A stretch of DNA of 64,000 nucleotides from an uncultured Methylophaga sp. Its GTDB lineage: Bacteria; Pseudomonadota; Gammaproteobacteria; Nitrosococcales; Methylophagaceae. Position numbers and translations under genes: made by a program. Within the stretch, counting starts at the first letter, position 1, and the number at the start of each line of letters is the position of its first letter. Shown here one piece after another: positions 38,678-47,127 of this stretch. The stretch spans positions 1-64,000 of the forward strand of contig CAJXKF010000009.1 of NCBI GenBank assembly GCA_913055695.1. Reading direction: 5' to 3'. The notes beneath the pieces were generated by a model. It worked only from the letters and a program-made list of their open reading frames with translations, did no database searches and was not told the DNA's origin.

Positions 38678-40362
38678 TGGATAAAACAATGTCACAGCGT
38701 TCTTCAATCAAAACCTGGTTTAACAGTGGCAAGCCCTGGGTCTGGCTCAATGCCGGTGCCGTCAGTATCAGTCTGGTCATGGTGGTGGGGCTGATAGGGC
38801 TTATTGCGGTGCGGGGACTGAGCCATTTCTGGCCTGCCGATATCATGGAGCTGACCTATCAGGAGCCGGGCCAGCCCGCCGAAGTTCTGATTGGTGAGCG
38901 GGTTGATCATGAAACTGTACCCGCTGCCAGGCTGGCACTGTCCGGTGTACAACTGCCGGAAGGTCAGGAATTTGCCCAGCGCACCTTACTTAAAGTTGGT
39001 AACCGCGACTATTTCGGCCTTGATTTCCGCTGGATTAATGACCCCTGGATCACCGATATTCGTTATCCCGACGGCATCATGGCGATCGAGCGTCGCGAAT
39101 GGGGTAATTTCTACGGCTATCTGGTCAGTGTTAAGCAGGAAGGGGAAGTCGTCGCCAGCGGTGAAGGGGCCTATCAGGAATTTCTGCAACGTCTTGAGCG
39201 CAGTAATGAACTGATGCGCCAGATTAAAGCGCTGGAAAAAGATGAAATCGGCAAGATCAACCACGGTCTGGAAGAAATCCGCCTGGAAAAACGCCGCCTG
39301 CAGATGGATGATGTGCCTGAAGGCACGCTGCCCTATCAGGAACTGGAAGAACAGAAGCAGCAACTGAATGACCGTTACGCCAAGCTGCGGGAAGAGCTGA
39401 GTGATTTGTATCAGGCGCTGAATCGTGACCAGATCATGGTGCGCATGTCAGATGGCCGTGAAGTCGAGATTCCGCTGGCCAAAATCGTGCAGGTCTACAA
39501 ACCCAATGGCATGGGCATTACTGAGAAGTTTGGCCAGTATTTCCATCACGTCTGGGAGTTTGTCTCCGGCGAGCCGCGTGAGGCCAATACCGAAGGTGGT
39601 ATCTTCCCGGCGATTTTCGGTACGGTGATGATGGTCATCATCATGTCGATTCTGGTGACGCCGTTCGGTGTGATCGCTGCTGTCTACCTGAAAGAGTATG
39701 CCAGGCAGGGCCCGGTCGTGCGGCTGATCCGCATCGCGGTCAATAACCTTGCTGGGGTGCCGTCGATTGTCTATGGCGTGTTCGGCCTCGGCTTCTTTGT
39801 TTATTTTATTGGTGGCAGCATCGATGAAATCTTTTTCCAGGCCAAACTGCCCTCACCGACCTTCGGTTCACCCGGTCTGCTGTGGGCTTCTCTGACCCTG
39901 GCGATTCTGACCGTGCCAGTCGTTATTGTGGCGACAGAAGAAGGGCTGTCGCGGATCCCGCGAGCAATCAGGGAAGGCAGTCTGGCGCTGGGCGCGACCA
40001 AGGCCGAAACCTTATGGCGTACGGTATTGCCGATGGCAGCACCGGCGATGATGACCGGTCTGATTCTGGCTGTGGCCCGCGCCGCCGGTGAAGTGGCGCC
40101 GCTGATGATGGTGGGCGTGGTGAAACTGGCACCGGCCCTGCCTGTCGATAATATTGCCCCCTACCTGCATCTGGACAGACAGTTCATGCATCTGGGCTTT
40201 CATATTTACGATGTCGGCTTCCAGAGCCCGAATGTGGAAGCCGCAAGACCACTGGTTTATGCCACCGCTTTCCTGCTGGTGCTGATCATCGTGGTCCTTA
40301 ATCTGGCAGCGATTGGCATTCGTAATCGTCTGCGTGAAACCTATAAAGCTACTGAGAGTTAA
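38677..40362 (+). CDS. pstA: Phosphate ABC transporter permease PstA, long form
   Basis: This is the partner permease of PstC. It has 561 residues instead of about 300. An N-terminal helix (about 23-48) is followed by a periplasmic region of about 250 residues that contains a charged coiled coil (about 168-248, rich in Glu, Leu, Lys and Gln). The permease core begins near 308 with GGIFPAIFGTVMMVIIMSIL and holds ALGATKAETLWRTVLPMAAP and GLILAVARAAGEVAPLM. The ATG shares its A with the pstC stop. An alternative start 12 bases downstream gives MSQRSSIKTW. The enlarged PstC and PstA occur together, so their extra domains may interact. Confidence 0.93.
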   Translation: MDKTMSQRSSIKTWFNSGKPWVWLNAGAVSISLVMVVGLIGLIAVRGLSHFWPADIMELTYQEPGQPAEVLIGERVDHETVPAARLALSGVQLPEGQEFAQRTLLKVGNRDYFGLDFRWINDPWITDIRYPDGIMAIERREWGNFYGYLVSVKQEGEVVASGEGAYQEFLQRLERSNELMRQIKALEKDEIGKINHGLEEIRLEKRRLQMDDVPEGTLPYQELEEQKQQLNDRYAKLREELSDLYQALNRDQIMVRMSDGREVEIPLAKIVQVYKPNGMGITEKFGQYFHHVWEFVSGEPREANTEGGIFPAIFGTVMMVIIMSILVTPFGVIAAVYLKEYARQGPVVRLIRIAVNNLAGVPSIVYGVFGLGFFVYFIGGSIDEIFFQAKLPSPTFGSPGLLWASLTLAILTVPVVIVATEEGLSRIPRAIREGSLALGATKAETLWRTVLPMAAPAMMTGLILAVARAAGEVAPLMMVGVVKLAPALPVDNIAPYLHLDRQFMHLGFHIYDVGFQSPNVEAARPLVYATAFLLVLIIVVLNLAAIGIRNRLRETYKATES

Positions 40363-40365
40363 GCC

Positions 40366-41208
40366 ATGCAAGCAGTCAATGAACAGAAAAACGTAGCGCG
40401 TGGAATTGATATTGAATCAATGACTCGCGGCCCGCGCGTCAGTCTGGCAGATGAAACGATCTGCCTGGAAGTGAAAGATTTCAATTTATTCTATGGTGAA
40501 AAACAGGCTTTGCATGGCATTAACATGCAGATCCCGAAAAACCGGGTCACGGCTTTTATCGGCCCCAGTGGCTGCGGCAAGTCGACCCTGCTGCGCTGTT
40601 TCAACCGGATGAATGATTTGATTGATACCGTGAAAATGGACGGTCATCTCTTGCTTGATCGCATGGAAATCAATTCGCCTTCGGTCAATGTCGCCGATCT
40701 GCGGCGTCAGGTGGGCATGGTATTCCAGAAGCCGAATCCCTTCCCAAAATCGATTTATGAAAATGTGGCTTATGGTCTGCGTCTGCAGGGTGTCAATGAC
40801 CGCGCCACGCTGGATAAAGTGGTGGAAAAATCGCTGAAAGGCGCAGCACTCTGGGATGAAGTCAAAGACCGTCTGCATGAATCAGCGATGGGCATGTCGG
40901 GTGGTCAGCAGCAGCGTCTGGTCATTGCGCGTGCGATTGCGATTGAGCCTGAAGTGCTGCTTCTGGACGAACCGGCTTCGGCGCTGGACCCGCTGTCGAC
41001 GCTCAAAATCGAGGAACTGATCTACGAGCTCAAGGAGAAGTACACCATCGTGATCGTCACCCACAACATGCAGCAGGCGGCGCGGGTATCGGATTACACT
41101 GCTTTTCTCTATATGGGTGAACTGATCGAGTTCGGTGCCACTGACGAGTTGTTTACCAACCCGGCCAAGAAGCAGACAGAAGACTATATCACCGGTCGTT
41201 ACGGTTAA
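40366..41208 (+). CDS. pstB: Phosphate ABC transporter ATPase PstB
   Basis: PstB energises phosphate import. The 280 residues include Walker [13 protein letters not shown] (about 66-77), the Q-loop [20 protein letters not shown], the signature MSGGQQQRL, Walker [15 protein letters not shown] and the H-loop [15 protein letters not shown]. The product ends DYITGRYG, the typical PstB C-terminus. It starts three bases after pstA, and phoU follows after 23 bases. Confidence 0.98.
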   Translation: MQAVNEQKNVARGIDIESMTRGPRVSLADETICLEVKDFNLFYGEKQALHGINMQIPKNRVTAFIGPSGCGKSTLLRCFNRMNDLIDTVKMDGHLLLDRMEINSPSVNVADLRRQVGMVFQKPNPFPKSIYENVAYGLRLQGVNDRATLDKVVEKSLKGAALWDEVKDRLHESAMGMSGGQQQRLVIARAIAIEPEVLLLDEPASALDPLSTLKIEELIYELKEKYTIVIVTHNMQQAARVSDYTAFLYMGELIEFGATDELFTNPAKKQTEDYITGRYG

Positions 41209-41231
41209 TCCGCTGCCAAGGAGACAAGAAG

Positions 41232-41954
41232 ATGGTAAGCAATAATTCCCAACATATTTCCCAGCAATTCGAAAACGAACTGCAGGATATCCGTTCGCGC
41301 GTGCTCGCCATGGGCGGCCTGGTTGAGCAGCAGGTGGCGAACGCCATGGAAGCGCTGGTGACCGGCGATACCGAAATGGCCCGTGAAGTCATCAGCTTTG
41401 ACGAGCAGGTCAATGAGATGGAAATCGCGATTGACGAGGAATGCATCCAGATCATCGCCCTGCGCCAACCGACGGCGAGCGATTTGCGTCTGGTTACCGG
41501 TATCGAAAAAACCATTACCGATCTGGAACGTATCGGCGATGAATCGGTCCGTATCGCGCGGATGGCCATCAATCTGTCGGAAAAAGACCGGCCCAAGCGT
41601 AATTACCGCGAACTGCAGAGTCTGGGTAATCACGTGCGCGGCATGCTGCGTGATGCGCTGGATGCTTTCGCCCGTTTTGATGTGGAAATGGCGCTGCGTG
41701 TGGCCAAGGAAGACCGTGAAGTTGATGCCGAATATGAAGGCATTCTGCGTCAGCTGATGACCTATATGATGGAAGACACACGTCAGGTCAGCCGTGTGGT
41801 CGATATGATGTGGTCAGCCCGTTCGCTGGAACGCATCGGTGACCATGCGCACAATGTCTGTGAACATATTATTTATCTGGTGGAAGGTAAAGATGTCCGC
41901 CATCTCAGTATTGAGAAGGCGGAAAAAGTCGTCAAGGGTGAGCCCATCGACTGA
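41232..41954 (+). CDS. phoU: Phosphate signalling protein PhoU
   Basis: PhoU links the Pst transporter to PhoR and keeps the Pho regulon off when phosphate is plentiful. The 240 residues form two three-helix bundles with the paired metal-binding motifs ERIGDESVRIARMA (about 97-110) and ERIGDHAHNVCEHIIYL (about 199-215). A rho-independent terminator 31 bases after the stop ends the pst transcript. Confidence 0.97.
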   Translation: MVSNNSQHISQQFENELQDIRSRVLAMGGLVEQQVANAMEALVTGDTEMAREVISFDEQVNEMEIAIDEECIQIIALRQPTASDLRLVTGIEKTITDLERIGDESVRIARMAINLSEKDRPKRNYRELQSLGNHVRGMLRDALDAFARFDVEMALRVAKEDREVDAEYEGILRQLMTYMMEDTRQVSRVVDMMWSARSLERIGDHAHNVCEHIIYLVEGKDVRHLSIEKAEKVVKGEPID

Positions 41955-41985
41955 TTTCATGCTTTTGGTTTCTCTCTGAGTGTTG

Positions 41986-42015
41986 GCCCGTATCATTTGA
42001 TACGGGCTTTTTTTT
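41986..42015 (+). terminator. Rho-independent terminator after phoU
   Basis: GCCCGTATCA-TT-TGATACGGGC followed by eight T forms a ten-base-pair stem with a two-base loop. It separates the pst operon from ppx. Confidence 0.92.
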
Positions 42016-42063
42016 GCCGGATGATTGTCTCCAATCAGGCTGCTGGGGCAGAATAAGCACAAC

Positions 42064-43584
42064 ATGACAGACGAAACCACGCCACAGCCGACTTCCCACG
42101 ACGTTCTCGCCGCGGTTGATCTCGGCTCCAACAGCTTTCATATGATTATCGCCCGCCTGCGCGACGGCCACTTTCAGGTGGTTGATCGACTGCGCGAAAT
42201 GGTGCAGTTGCGTGCCGGGCTGGATAAGGATAACTATCTGTCGCTGGAAGCGCAGGAACGGGCGCTGGCCTGCCTGGAACGCTTCGGTGAACGCATTCGC
42301 CACCTGCCGTTCGGCGATGTGCGGGTGGTCGGCACCAATACCCTGCGTATTGCCCATAATTCACGCCGGTTTCTGCGTCAGGCCAGGCTGGCCCTGGGCC
42401 ATCCAATTGAAATCGTCACCGGTGAGGAGGAAGCGCGGCTGATTTATCTCGGCGTCGCCCATGCGCTGGCTTTTGACAGCAATCGCCGACTGGTGATGGA
42501 TATCGGCGGCGGCAGTACCGAATTTATCATCGGCGAGGGCTTTCAGGGCCGGATGCGGGAAAGCCTGGAAATGGGCTGCGTCAGTTATTCACAAAAATAC
42601 TTTGCCGATGGCCTGACGACCGCAAGCTCGATGCAGCGGGCGATGCTGGCCGCGGCAAGACAAATCCGCACCATTCAGCGGCCTTACCGTCAGGCCGGCT
42701 GGAGCGAGGCCATTGGCGCCTCGGGCACCATCCGCTGTGTTGCCAATATCTGTAAAGAGCAGGGCTGGGCCGATGATGGCGTGATTACCGCCGACGCCTT
42801 GCAGAAAATGGTGCAGCATCTGATCGATGCCGGCAGCGTCGATGCCGCGGGATTACAGGGCCTGAGCGAAGAGCGCAGTAAAGTCATCACCGGTGGTTTA
42901 TGCATTCTCGCGGCGGCTTTTGATCGCCTCGGAATCGACAAAATGACCGTGTCCGATGGCGCGCTGCGGGAAGGTCTGCTGTATGACCTGCTGGGCCGGA
43001 TTCAGCATGATGATGAACGGGATCGCACCGTGGTCGCGCTGGCACGGCGCTATGATGTCGATGAAGCCCATGCCGAACGGGTATCAGTGATGGCGACCCA
43101 GCTGTTTGAGCAGGTGGCGCGGGAATGGAAGCTGGATTATGAAGAACTGCTGCACCGGCTGCAGTGGGCCTGCAAACTGCATGAGGTGGGGCTCGCGATT
43201 TCCCATCATCAGTTCCACAAGCACTCTGCCTATCTGGTCGGGCATTCCGATCTGCCCGGTTTTTCCCGTGAGGAACAGCAGGTGCTGTCGGTGATGGTGC
43301 GGGGGCAGCGACGCTCCTTCCCCAAAAAACATATCAAAAAACTGCCGGATGAATTACAGCTCAGCACCGAACGGCTGACGGTGTTACTGAGGCTCGCCAT
43401 GGTGTTTAACCGCGGCCGCAGTGAACGGGCTGATACCTATCTCAAGCTGCGGATTGAGGGCAAAAAACTGATTCTGACCCTGCCGCAGGACTGGTTGAAA
43501 GAACACCCGCTGACGGAGGCCGATCTGGCTCATGAAGCGGAGCATCTGAAAAAAATCGATCTCAAGCTGCTCGTGGTGGCCTAG
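42064..43584 (+). CDS. ppx: Exopolyphosphatase (Ppx/GppA family)
   Basis: Ppx removes terminal phosphates from polyphosphate; the related GppA hydrolyses pppGpp. The ATG at 42064 gives MTDETTPQPTSHDVLAAVDL and 506 residues, close to E. coli Ppx. A TTG frame upstream overlaps the phoU terminator region and is unlikely. Motifs are AAVDLGSNSFHMIIARL, IVTGEEEARLIYLGV, VMDIGGGSTEFIIGEG and GASGTIRCVANICKEQGW, plus a C-terminal HD-like region (LHEVGLAISHHQFHKHSAYL). Its place beside pst-phoU supports the polyphosphatase role. Confidence 0.92.
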   Translation: MTDETTPQPTSHDVLAAVDLGSNSFHMIIARLRDGHFQVVDRLREMVQLRAGLDKDNYLSLEAQERALACLERFGERIRHLPFGDVRVVGTNTLRIAHNSRRFLRQARLALGHPIEIVTGEEEARLIYLGVAHALAFDSNRRLVMDIGGGSTEFIIGEGFQGRMRESLEMGCVSYSQKYFADGLTTASSMQRAMLAAARQIRTIQRPYRQAGWSEAIGASGTIRCVANICKEQGWADDGVITADALQKMVQHLIDAGSVDAAGLQGLSEERSKVITGGLCILAAAFDRLGIDKMTVSDGALREGLLYDLLGRIQHDDERDRTVVALARRYDVDEAHAERVSVMATQLFEQVAREWKLDYEELLHRLQWACKLHEVGLAISHHQFHKHSAYLVGHSDLPGFSREEQQVLSVMVRGQRRSFPKKHIKKLPDELQLSTERLTVLLRLAMVFNRGRSERADTYLKLRIEGKKLILTLPQDWLKEHPLTEADLAHEAEHLKKIDLKLLVVA

Positions 43585-43635
43585 CCCGAACTCCACTGGC
43601 AATAAGCAGTCTCACTGGCATAGCGGAGGGCTGCC

Positions 43636-44202
43636 ATGAAAACGGTGATACTGACCCTGTTTCTGCTGCTGGGACCCGCTGCCCTGGCGCAAACCACAGC
43701 GATTGAAATACGCCATGAAAACGGCGATGTAATGACCATTCAGCGGCTGGCTGATGGTGAAGTCTGGGGTTCCTTGTTTTTAAGCGACCGGATGACAGCG
43801 AGCTTTGCCAGCCATGAACTGATTGTTCTGCAGGTCGACGCTCATCAGCCGATCAAGCTGGAACAGGGATTCCGCTCCTGTGGCGCGCCCGCTCCCAGGC
43901 CGCAGCAGGTGGTCTATCAGTTTGAACAGTCTGAGGCCGAGTGGGCTTTAAGCGGGACCGAGCAACCACAAAATGATGTGCTCAAACTGCTGGGCTGGGA
44001 TCGCGATCAATACCAGACCCTGCATGCCGACCGCCGGCCGGAAGTGGTTGATTTTCCGATTGATCCGGGCAAGAGTCTGAGTCAGCAGTTAGGCGCGGCC
44101 GGCCATATCAGTTTCCGTTATGTCACCGATCGCGGTGAGCAGCGCGAGTCGGTGTTCCAACTCGCGCCACATCAGCACATTCTTGAACAGCTGCTGCCCT
44201 GA
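43636..44202 (+). CDS. Secreted protein of unknown function
   Basis: I do not recognise this gene. The 188-residue product begins with a clear signal peptide (MKTVILTLFLLLGPAALAQT, cleavage after about residue 18), so it should be periplasmic. The mature part is acidic to neutral and has one cysteine (in GFRSCGAPAPRP, about 82), hence no internal disulfide. It looks mostly beta-rich at first (AIEIRHENGDVMTIQRLADG). GGAG lies seven bases before the ATG. It follows ppx by 51 bases and its stop codon touches that of the convergent receptor gene. A shared transcript with ppx is possible. Confidence 0.75.
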   Translation: MKTVILTLFLLLGPAALAQTTAIEIRHENGDVMTIQRLADGEVWGSLFLSDRMTASFASHELIVLQVDAHQPIKLEQGFRSCGAPAPRPQQVVYQFEQSEAEWALSGTEQPQNDVLKLLGWDRDQYQTLHADRRPEVVDFPIDPGKSLSQQLGAAGHISFRYVTDRGEQRESVFQLAPHQHILEQLLP

Positions 44203-46212
44203 TTACCAGTTCATATTGAGACCGACGTAGATACTGCGGCCCAGTCCCGGCAGACGTTCACCGACCGCAATATCCTCATTGCCACTGACCCGGTTGTAGC
44301 CGCCCAGATGGTTACGGTATTTGCGATCCAGCAGGTTATTAATACCGCCTTGAAGCTGTAATGACTGGCTGAGCTGATATTCACCGGAAAGATTGAAAAT
44401 GGCATAGCCCGAGGTCGCTTGTTCATCATTGACAGCAGAGACCTGGTTCTGCTCGGCCACAGTGACGGCTTCGACACCAAGGCGCCAGTCCGGTTGGATA
44501 AAGCTCAGCTGGGTGCGTGCGGTGAGCGGTGCGATGCGATACAGGTTGTCATCGCTATCACGGCGTTTGCCGCGAACATAACTCACTGTGCCGTCAAGCT
44601 GCCAGTGATCGCTCAAGGCCCATAGCCAGTTGGTATCGATACCATAGAGTTTCGCGTCCACATTGCTAAACACCAGGGAATCCATCGGTCCACCTGCAAC
44701 GCCCTGAATATAGTCATTGACATGGTGATAGAACACGCGCGGTGAAAAGGCAAAGCGGGGGCTGTGCCAGTCCAGACCGATTTCGAACTGATAGGCCGTT
44801 TCCGGATCGAGATTGACATTGCCGACATAGGTTCTGCCATCAGCCAGGCCGGAAGTGGCTTCCAGTGGTAGCCACAGGTAGCGTTCCTGATAGCTTGGGG
44901 CGCGCTCTTTACGGGCGAGACCCAATTCCAGATCCAGTGATGAGTTCAGGCTACGAGTAAAAGTCATCGCGATATCCGCCAGTGTATCGTCCTGACTGCG
45001 ATCGCTGCTGTTAAAGTTATTGGCCAGGGTTGCAGGCATACCGGTCATATTGGTACCGACATCACCCGCATCCATCCTGACATGGGTCAGGCGCAGTCCC
45101 GACTGCATCTGCCAGTCATCATTGAGGGCGCCGGTCCATTCAGCAAACGCGCTCAGGCGATCGCGTTCAACTTCATTGAAGTTTTGCACAAAAAACATCG
45201 CATTGGTCGGGTCAGAGATATCGGCATTATGCTCCGCAGAATCAGCATCAATGCCGAATTGCCAGTTGCCCTGACGATAACCGAGCTCGATGCCTTTAGC
45301 GAGGACATCCGCATCATTCTGGCGCTGCATCATCGAGTCTGGACGCAGGCTGAAGTTATCCATCCGATGGTAGACATCCTGATAGTTCAGCCGTGCAGTA
45401 ATTTCAGCGCCGTTATCGAGCTGCCGGGTGATACCTGTGTTAAAGGTCTCGCCCCGAATCGCCATAATATCCATTGGCAATGCCGGGGTGCCGGTTTCAC
45501 CGGTATTAAGATGCTTGAGGTCAAAATCGACTTCGGTATTGCCCTGGCGGAACCCATAGGCCAGTCCCAGTGTGTCACGTTCAGCCTCGCTCGGGATAAT
45601 CTCGCCGCCATCAAATTCCTGATCATGGGCACGGTCGACACTGCCTGACAGCTGCAGGCGATGATGCTGGTTGGCGAGGCTGGTGATTGCACCTAAGGAA
45701 CGCATGTCGCCATTTGTTGCATAGAGGCTGCTGAGGCTGCCTTGGAGTTCAACATCTTCACCACTGCCGTAGTCGGCCTGTTTCGATTCAGCTTTGACCG
45801 TGCCACCTATGGTTTCAATACCACTGCTGACCGGTGCAATACCGCGATAGACAGAAATGCTATCGACGAGCGTGGCTGGCAGGTAACCGAGCGGACTGTC
45901 CATCCGGTTAGGGCCGGCCGCGCTCAGTGCCATGCCGTCGATCTGAACATTCACCCGGTCGGCATACATGCCCCGGTACTGAACAATGCTGGTCAAGGGA
46001 CCGTTCTGGTTAATATCAGCGCCCGGCAGTTTCTTGAATAACTCGCCACTATCGGCCGAGCTCGGGCTGCTCTGCGGCAGGGCATAGGGCACGCGTTCAC
46101 CGGCGGTGGTGGACACCGACATACTCGGTAAGGTGACATGTTCAGCACTGGCAATAGCGGGTAACAGGGTGCTGAATAGCAGGCTCAGGGGCAGGGTTTT
46201 GCTGCGTATCAT
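44203..46212 (-). CDS. TonB-dependent outer-membrane receptor, possibly for copper
   Basis: This is an active-transport beta-barrel driven by TonB. The ATG at 46212, after a GGAGAG site, gives 669 residues with a signal peptide (MIRSKTLPLSLLFSTLLPAI, cleaved after ASA); frames further upstream have none. The plug domain (about 45-150) contains VQYRGMYADRVNVQIDGM, GPNRMDSPLGYLP and VYRGIAPVSSGIETIGGTV. The barrel ends in YVGLNMNW with a terminal aromatic. The plug motif DGM..GPNRMDxP resembles that of TonB-dependent copper receptors (OprC/NosA group), but methionines are few, so copper is only a suggestion. It is divergent from a SafE-type transporter and a regulator, with a palindrome between them. 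Confidence 0.85.
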   Translation of the reverse strand: MIRSKTLPLSLLFSTLLPAIASAEHVTLPSMSVSTTAGERVPYALPQSSPSSADSGELFKKLPGADINQNGPLTSIVQYRGMYADRVNVQIDGMALSAAGPNRMDSPLGYLPATLVDSISVYRGIAPVSSGIETIGGTVKAESKQADYGSGEDVELQGSLSSLYATNGDMRSLGAITSLANQHHRLQLSGSVDRAHDQEFDGGEIIPSEAERDTLGLAYGFRQGNTEVDFDLKHLNTGETGTPALPMDIMAIRGETFNTGITRQLDNGAEITARLNYQDVYHRMDNFSLRPDSMMQRQNDADVLAKGIELGYRQGNWQFGIDADSAEHNADISDPTNAMFFVQNFNEVERDRLSAFAEWTGALNDDWQMQSGLRLTHVRMDAGDVGTNMTGMPATLANNFNSSDRSQDDTLADIAMTFTRSLNSSLDLELGLARKERAPSYQERYLWLPLEATSGLADGRTYVGNVNLDPETAYQFEIGLDWHSPRFAFSPRVFYHHVNDYIQGVAGGPMDSLVFSNVDAKLYGIDTNWLWALSDHWQLDGTVSYVRGKRRDSDDNLYRIAPLTARTQLSFIQPDWRLGVEAVTVAEQNQVSAVNDEQATSGYAIFNLSGEYQLSQSLQLQGGINNLLDRKYRNHLGGYNRVSGNEDIAVGERLPGLGRSIYVGLNMNW

Positions 46213-46286
46213 GGAACTCTCCGTTGGCTTTTGGGCCATGCTAGAGAAAATAGGCAGACGAAAGTTGCGGGATTTGCGGATCCGGT

Positions 46287-46300
46287 GTGTGATATCACAC
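46287..46300. promoter_or_regulatory. 14-bp palindrome between the receptor and SafE genes
   Basis: GTGTGAT-ATCACAC is a perfect inverted repeat in the 147-base gap between two divergent genes. It does not have the six-base spacer of a Crp site or the FNR pattern. Its position suggests an operator for one or both transcripts. No binding protein can be named. Confidence 0.5.
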
Positions 46301-46359
46301 AATCTTTGTTTTTCTGTGCATGCTAATCTTGCCTCAATTTGCCCAAAGCCGGATTCATA

Positions 46360-47124
46360 ATGGACGCCATTACCAGTTCCTATATCACCGCCTTTCTGCT
46401 GGGACTTTTCAGCACGGTCCACTGTATTGCCATGTGCGGATCGGTGATTGGTGCCCTGACCCTGAGCCTGCCCGCTGAAGTAAGGGAGAGTCAGCGGCGG
46501 ATGCTGCCGTTTGTCTTCAATTACAACATCGGCCGCATTCTCAGTTACGGGCTGGCCGGTGTCATCGTGGGCTTGCTGAGTTCACCGCTTACCCAGCTGA
46601 ATGCCCATTGGCTTTTACGCATTCTGTCCGTGCTGGTGATGATTTCCATGGGCCTGTATCTGGCCGGCTGGTTTCCCAAGTTTGCCCGTGCTGAAAAACT
46701 GGGCGCGCCGGTGTGGCGCCTGTTGCAGCCGATAGGCCAGAAACTGCTGCCGGTGCGTTCATTTTCACAGGCTTTTCTGTTGGGCATGGTCTGGGGCTGG
46801 TTACCCTGTGGTCTGGTCTATGCGGCACTCGCTGTCGCGGCCACTGCCGGTGACCCGGTCAAAGGTGGGCTGGTGATGCTGGCCTTCGGCGCCGGCACGC
46901 TGCCGGCGGTGATGGGAGCGGGCCTGTTTACCGGTATGCTGGCGTCGCTGGCCCGCTCCAAACAGTTGCGTCAGGTGGCCGGCGTCTTGATTATTCTGAT
47001 GGCATTGGCGACATTATTCTGGCCGCTGGAAGCCGCGCATCAACATGCAAGCAACGATCTTCACCAGCATCATTCAGCGTCAGGTCTTCATGCGCCGGTC
47101 AGCGTGCTGGCAAAGGATGAATAA
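46360..47124 (+). CDS. TauE/SafE (UreH-type) membrane protein with His-rich tail
   Basis: The 254-residue inner-membrane protein has about six helices. The first helix ends in FSTVHCIAMCGSVIGAL, the HCxxMCG signature of the UreH/DsbD-like branch, and a second conserved helix reads FLLGMVWGWLPCGLVYAAL. Relatives are found with cytochrome cbb3 and copper-handling genes, but substrates are mostly unproven. The tail after the last helix (about 228-250) has eight histidines (HQHASNDLHQHHSASGLH), which suggests metal binding. The ATG at 46360 is preferred over an upstream frame. The regulator gene follows after three bases. Confidence 0.82.
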   Translation: MDAITSSYITAFLLGLFSTVHCIAMCGSVIGALTLSLPAEVRESQRRMLPFVFNYNIGRILSYGLAGVIVGLLSSPLTQLNAHWLLRILSVLVMISMGLYLAGWFPKFARAEKLGAPVWRLLQPIGQKLLPVRSFSQAFLLGMVWGWLPCGLVYAALAVAATAGDPVKGGLVMLAFGAGTLPAVMGAGLFTGMLASLARSKQLRQVAGVLIILMALATLFWPLEAAHQHASNDLHQHHSASGLHAPVSVLAKDE

Positions 47125-47127
47125 GGC

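Noticed and set aside
40366-41208. Generic ABC ATPase of another transporter
   Set aside because: The product aligns with PstB throughout and sits between pstA and phoU, so a phosphate-specific role is secure.
46287-46300. Crp-binding site reading of the palindrome
   Set aside because: Crp sites need TGTGA and TCACA separated by six bases; here only two separate them. It was kept as an unassigned palindrome.
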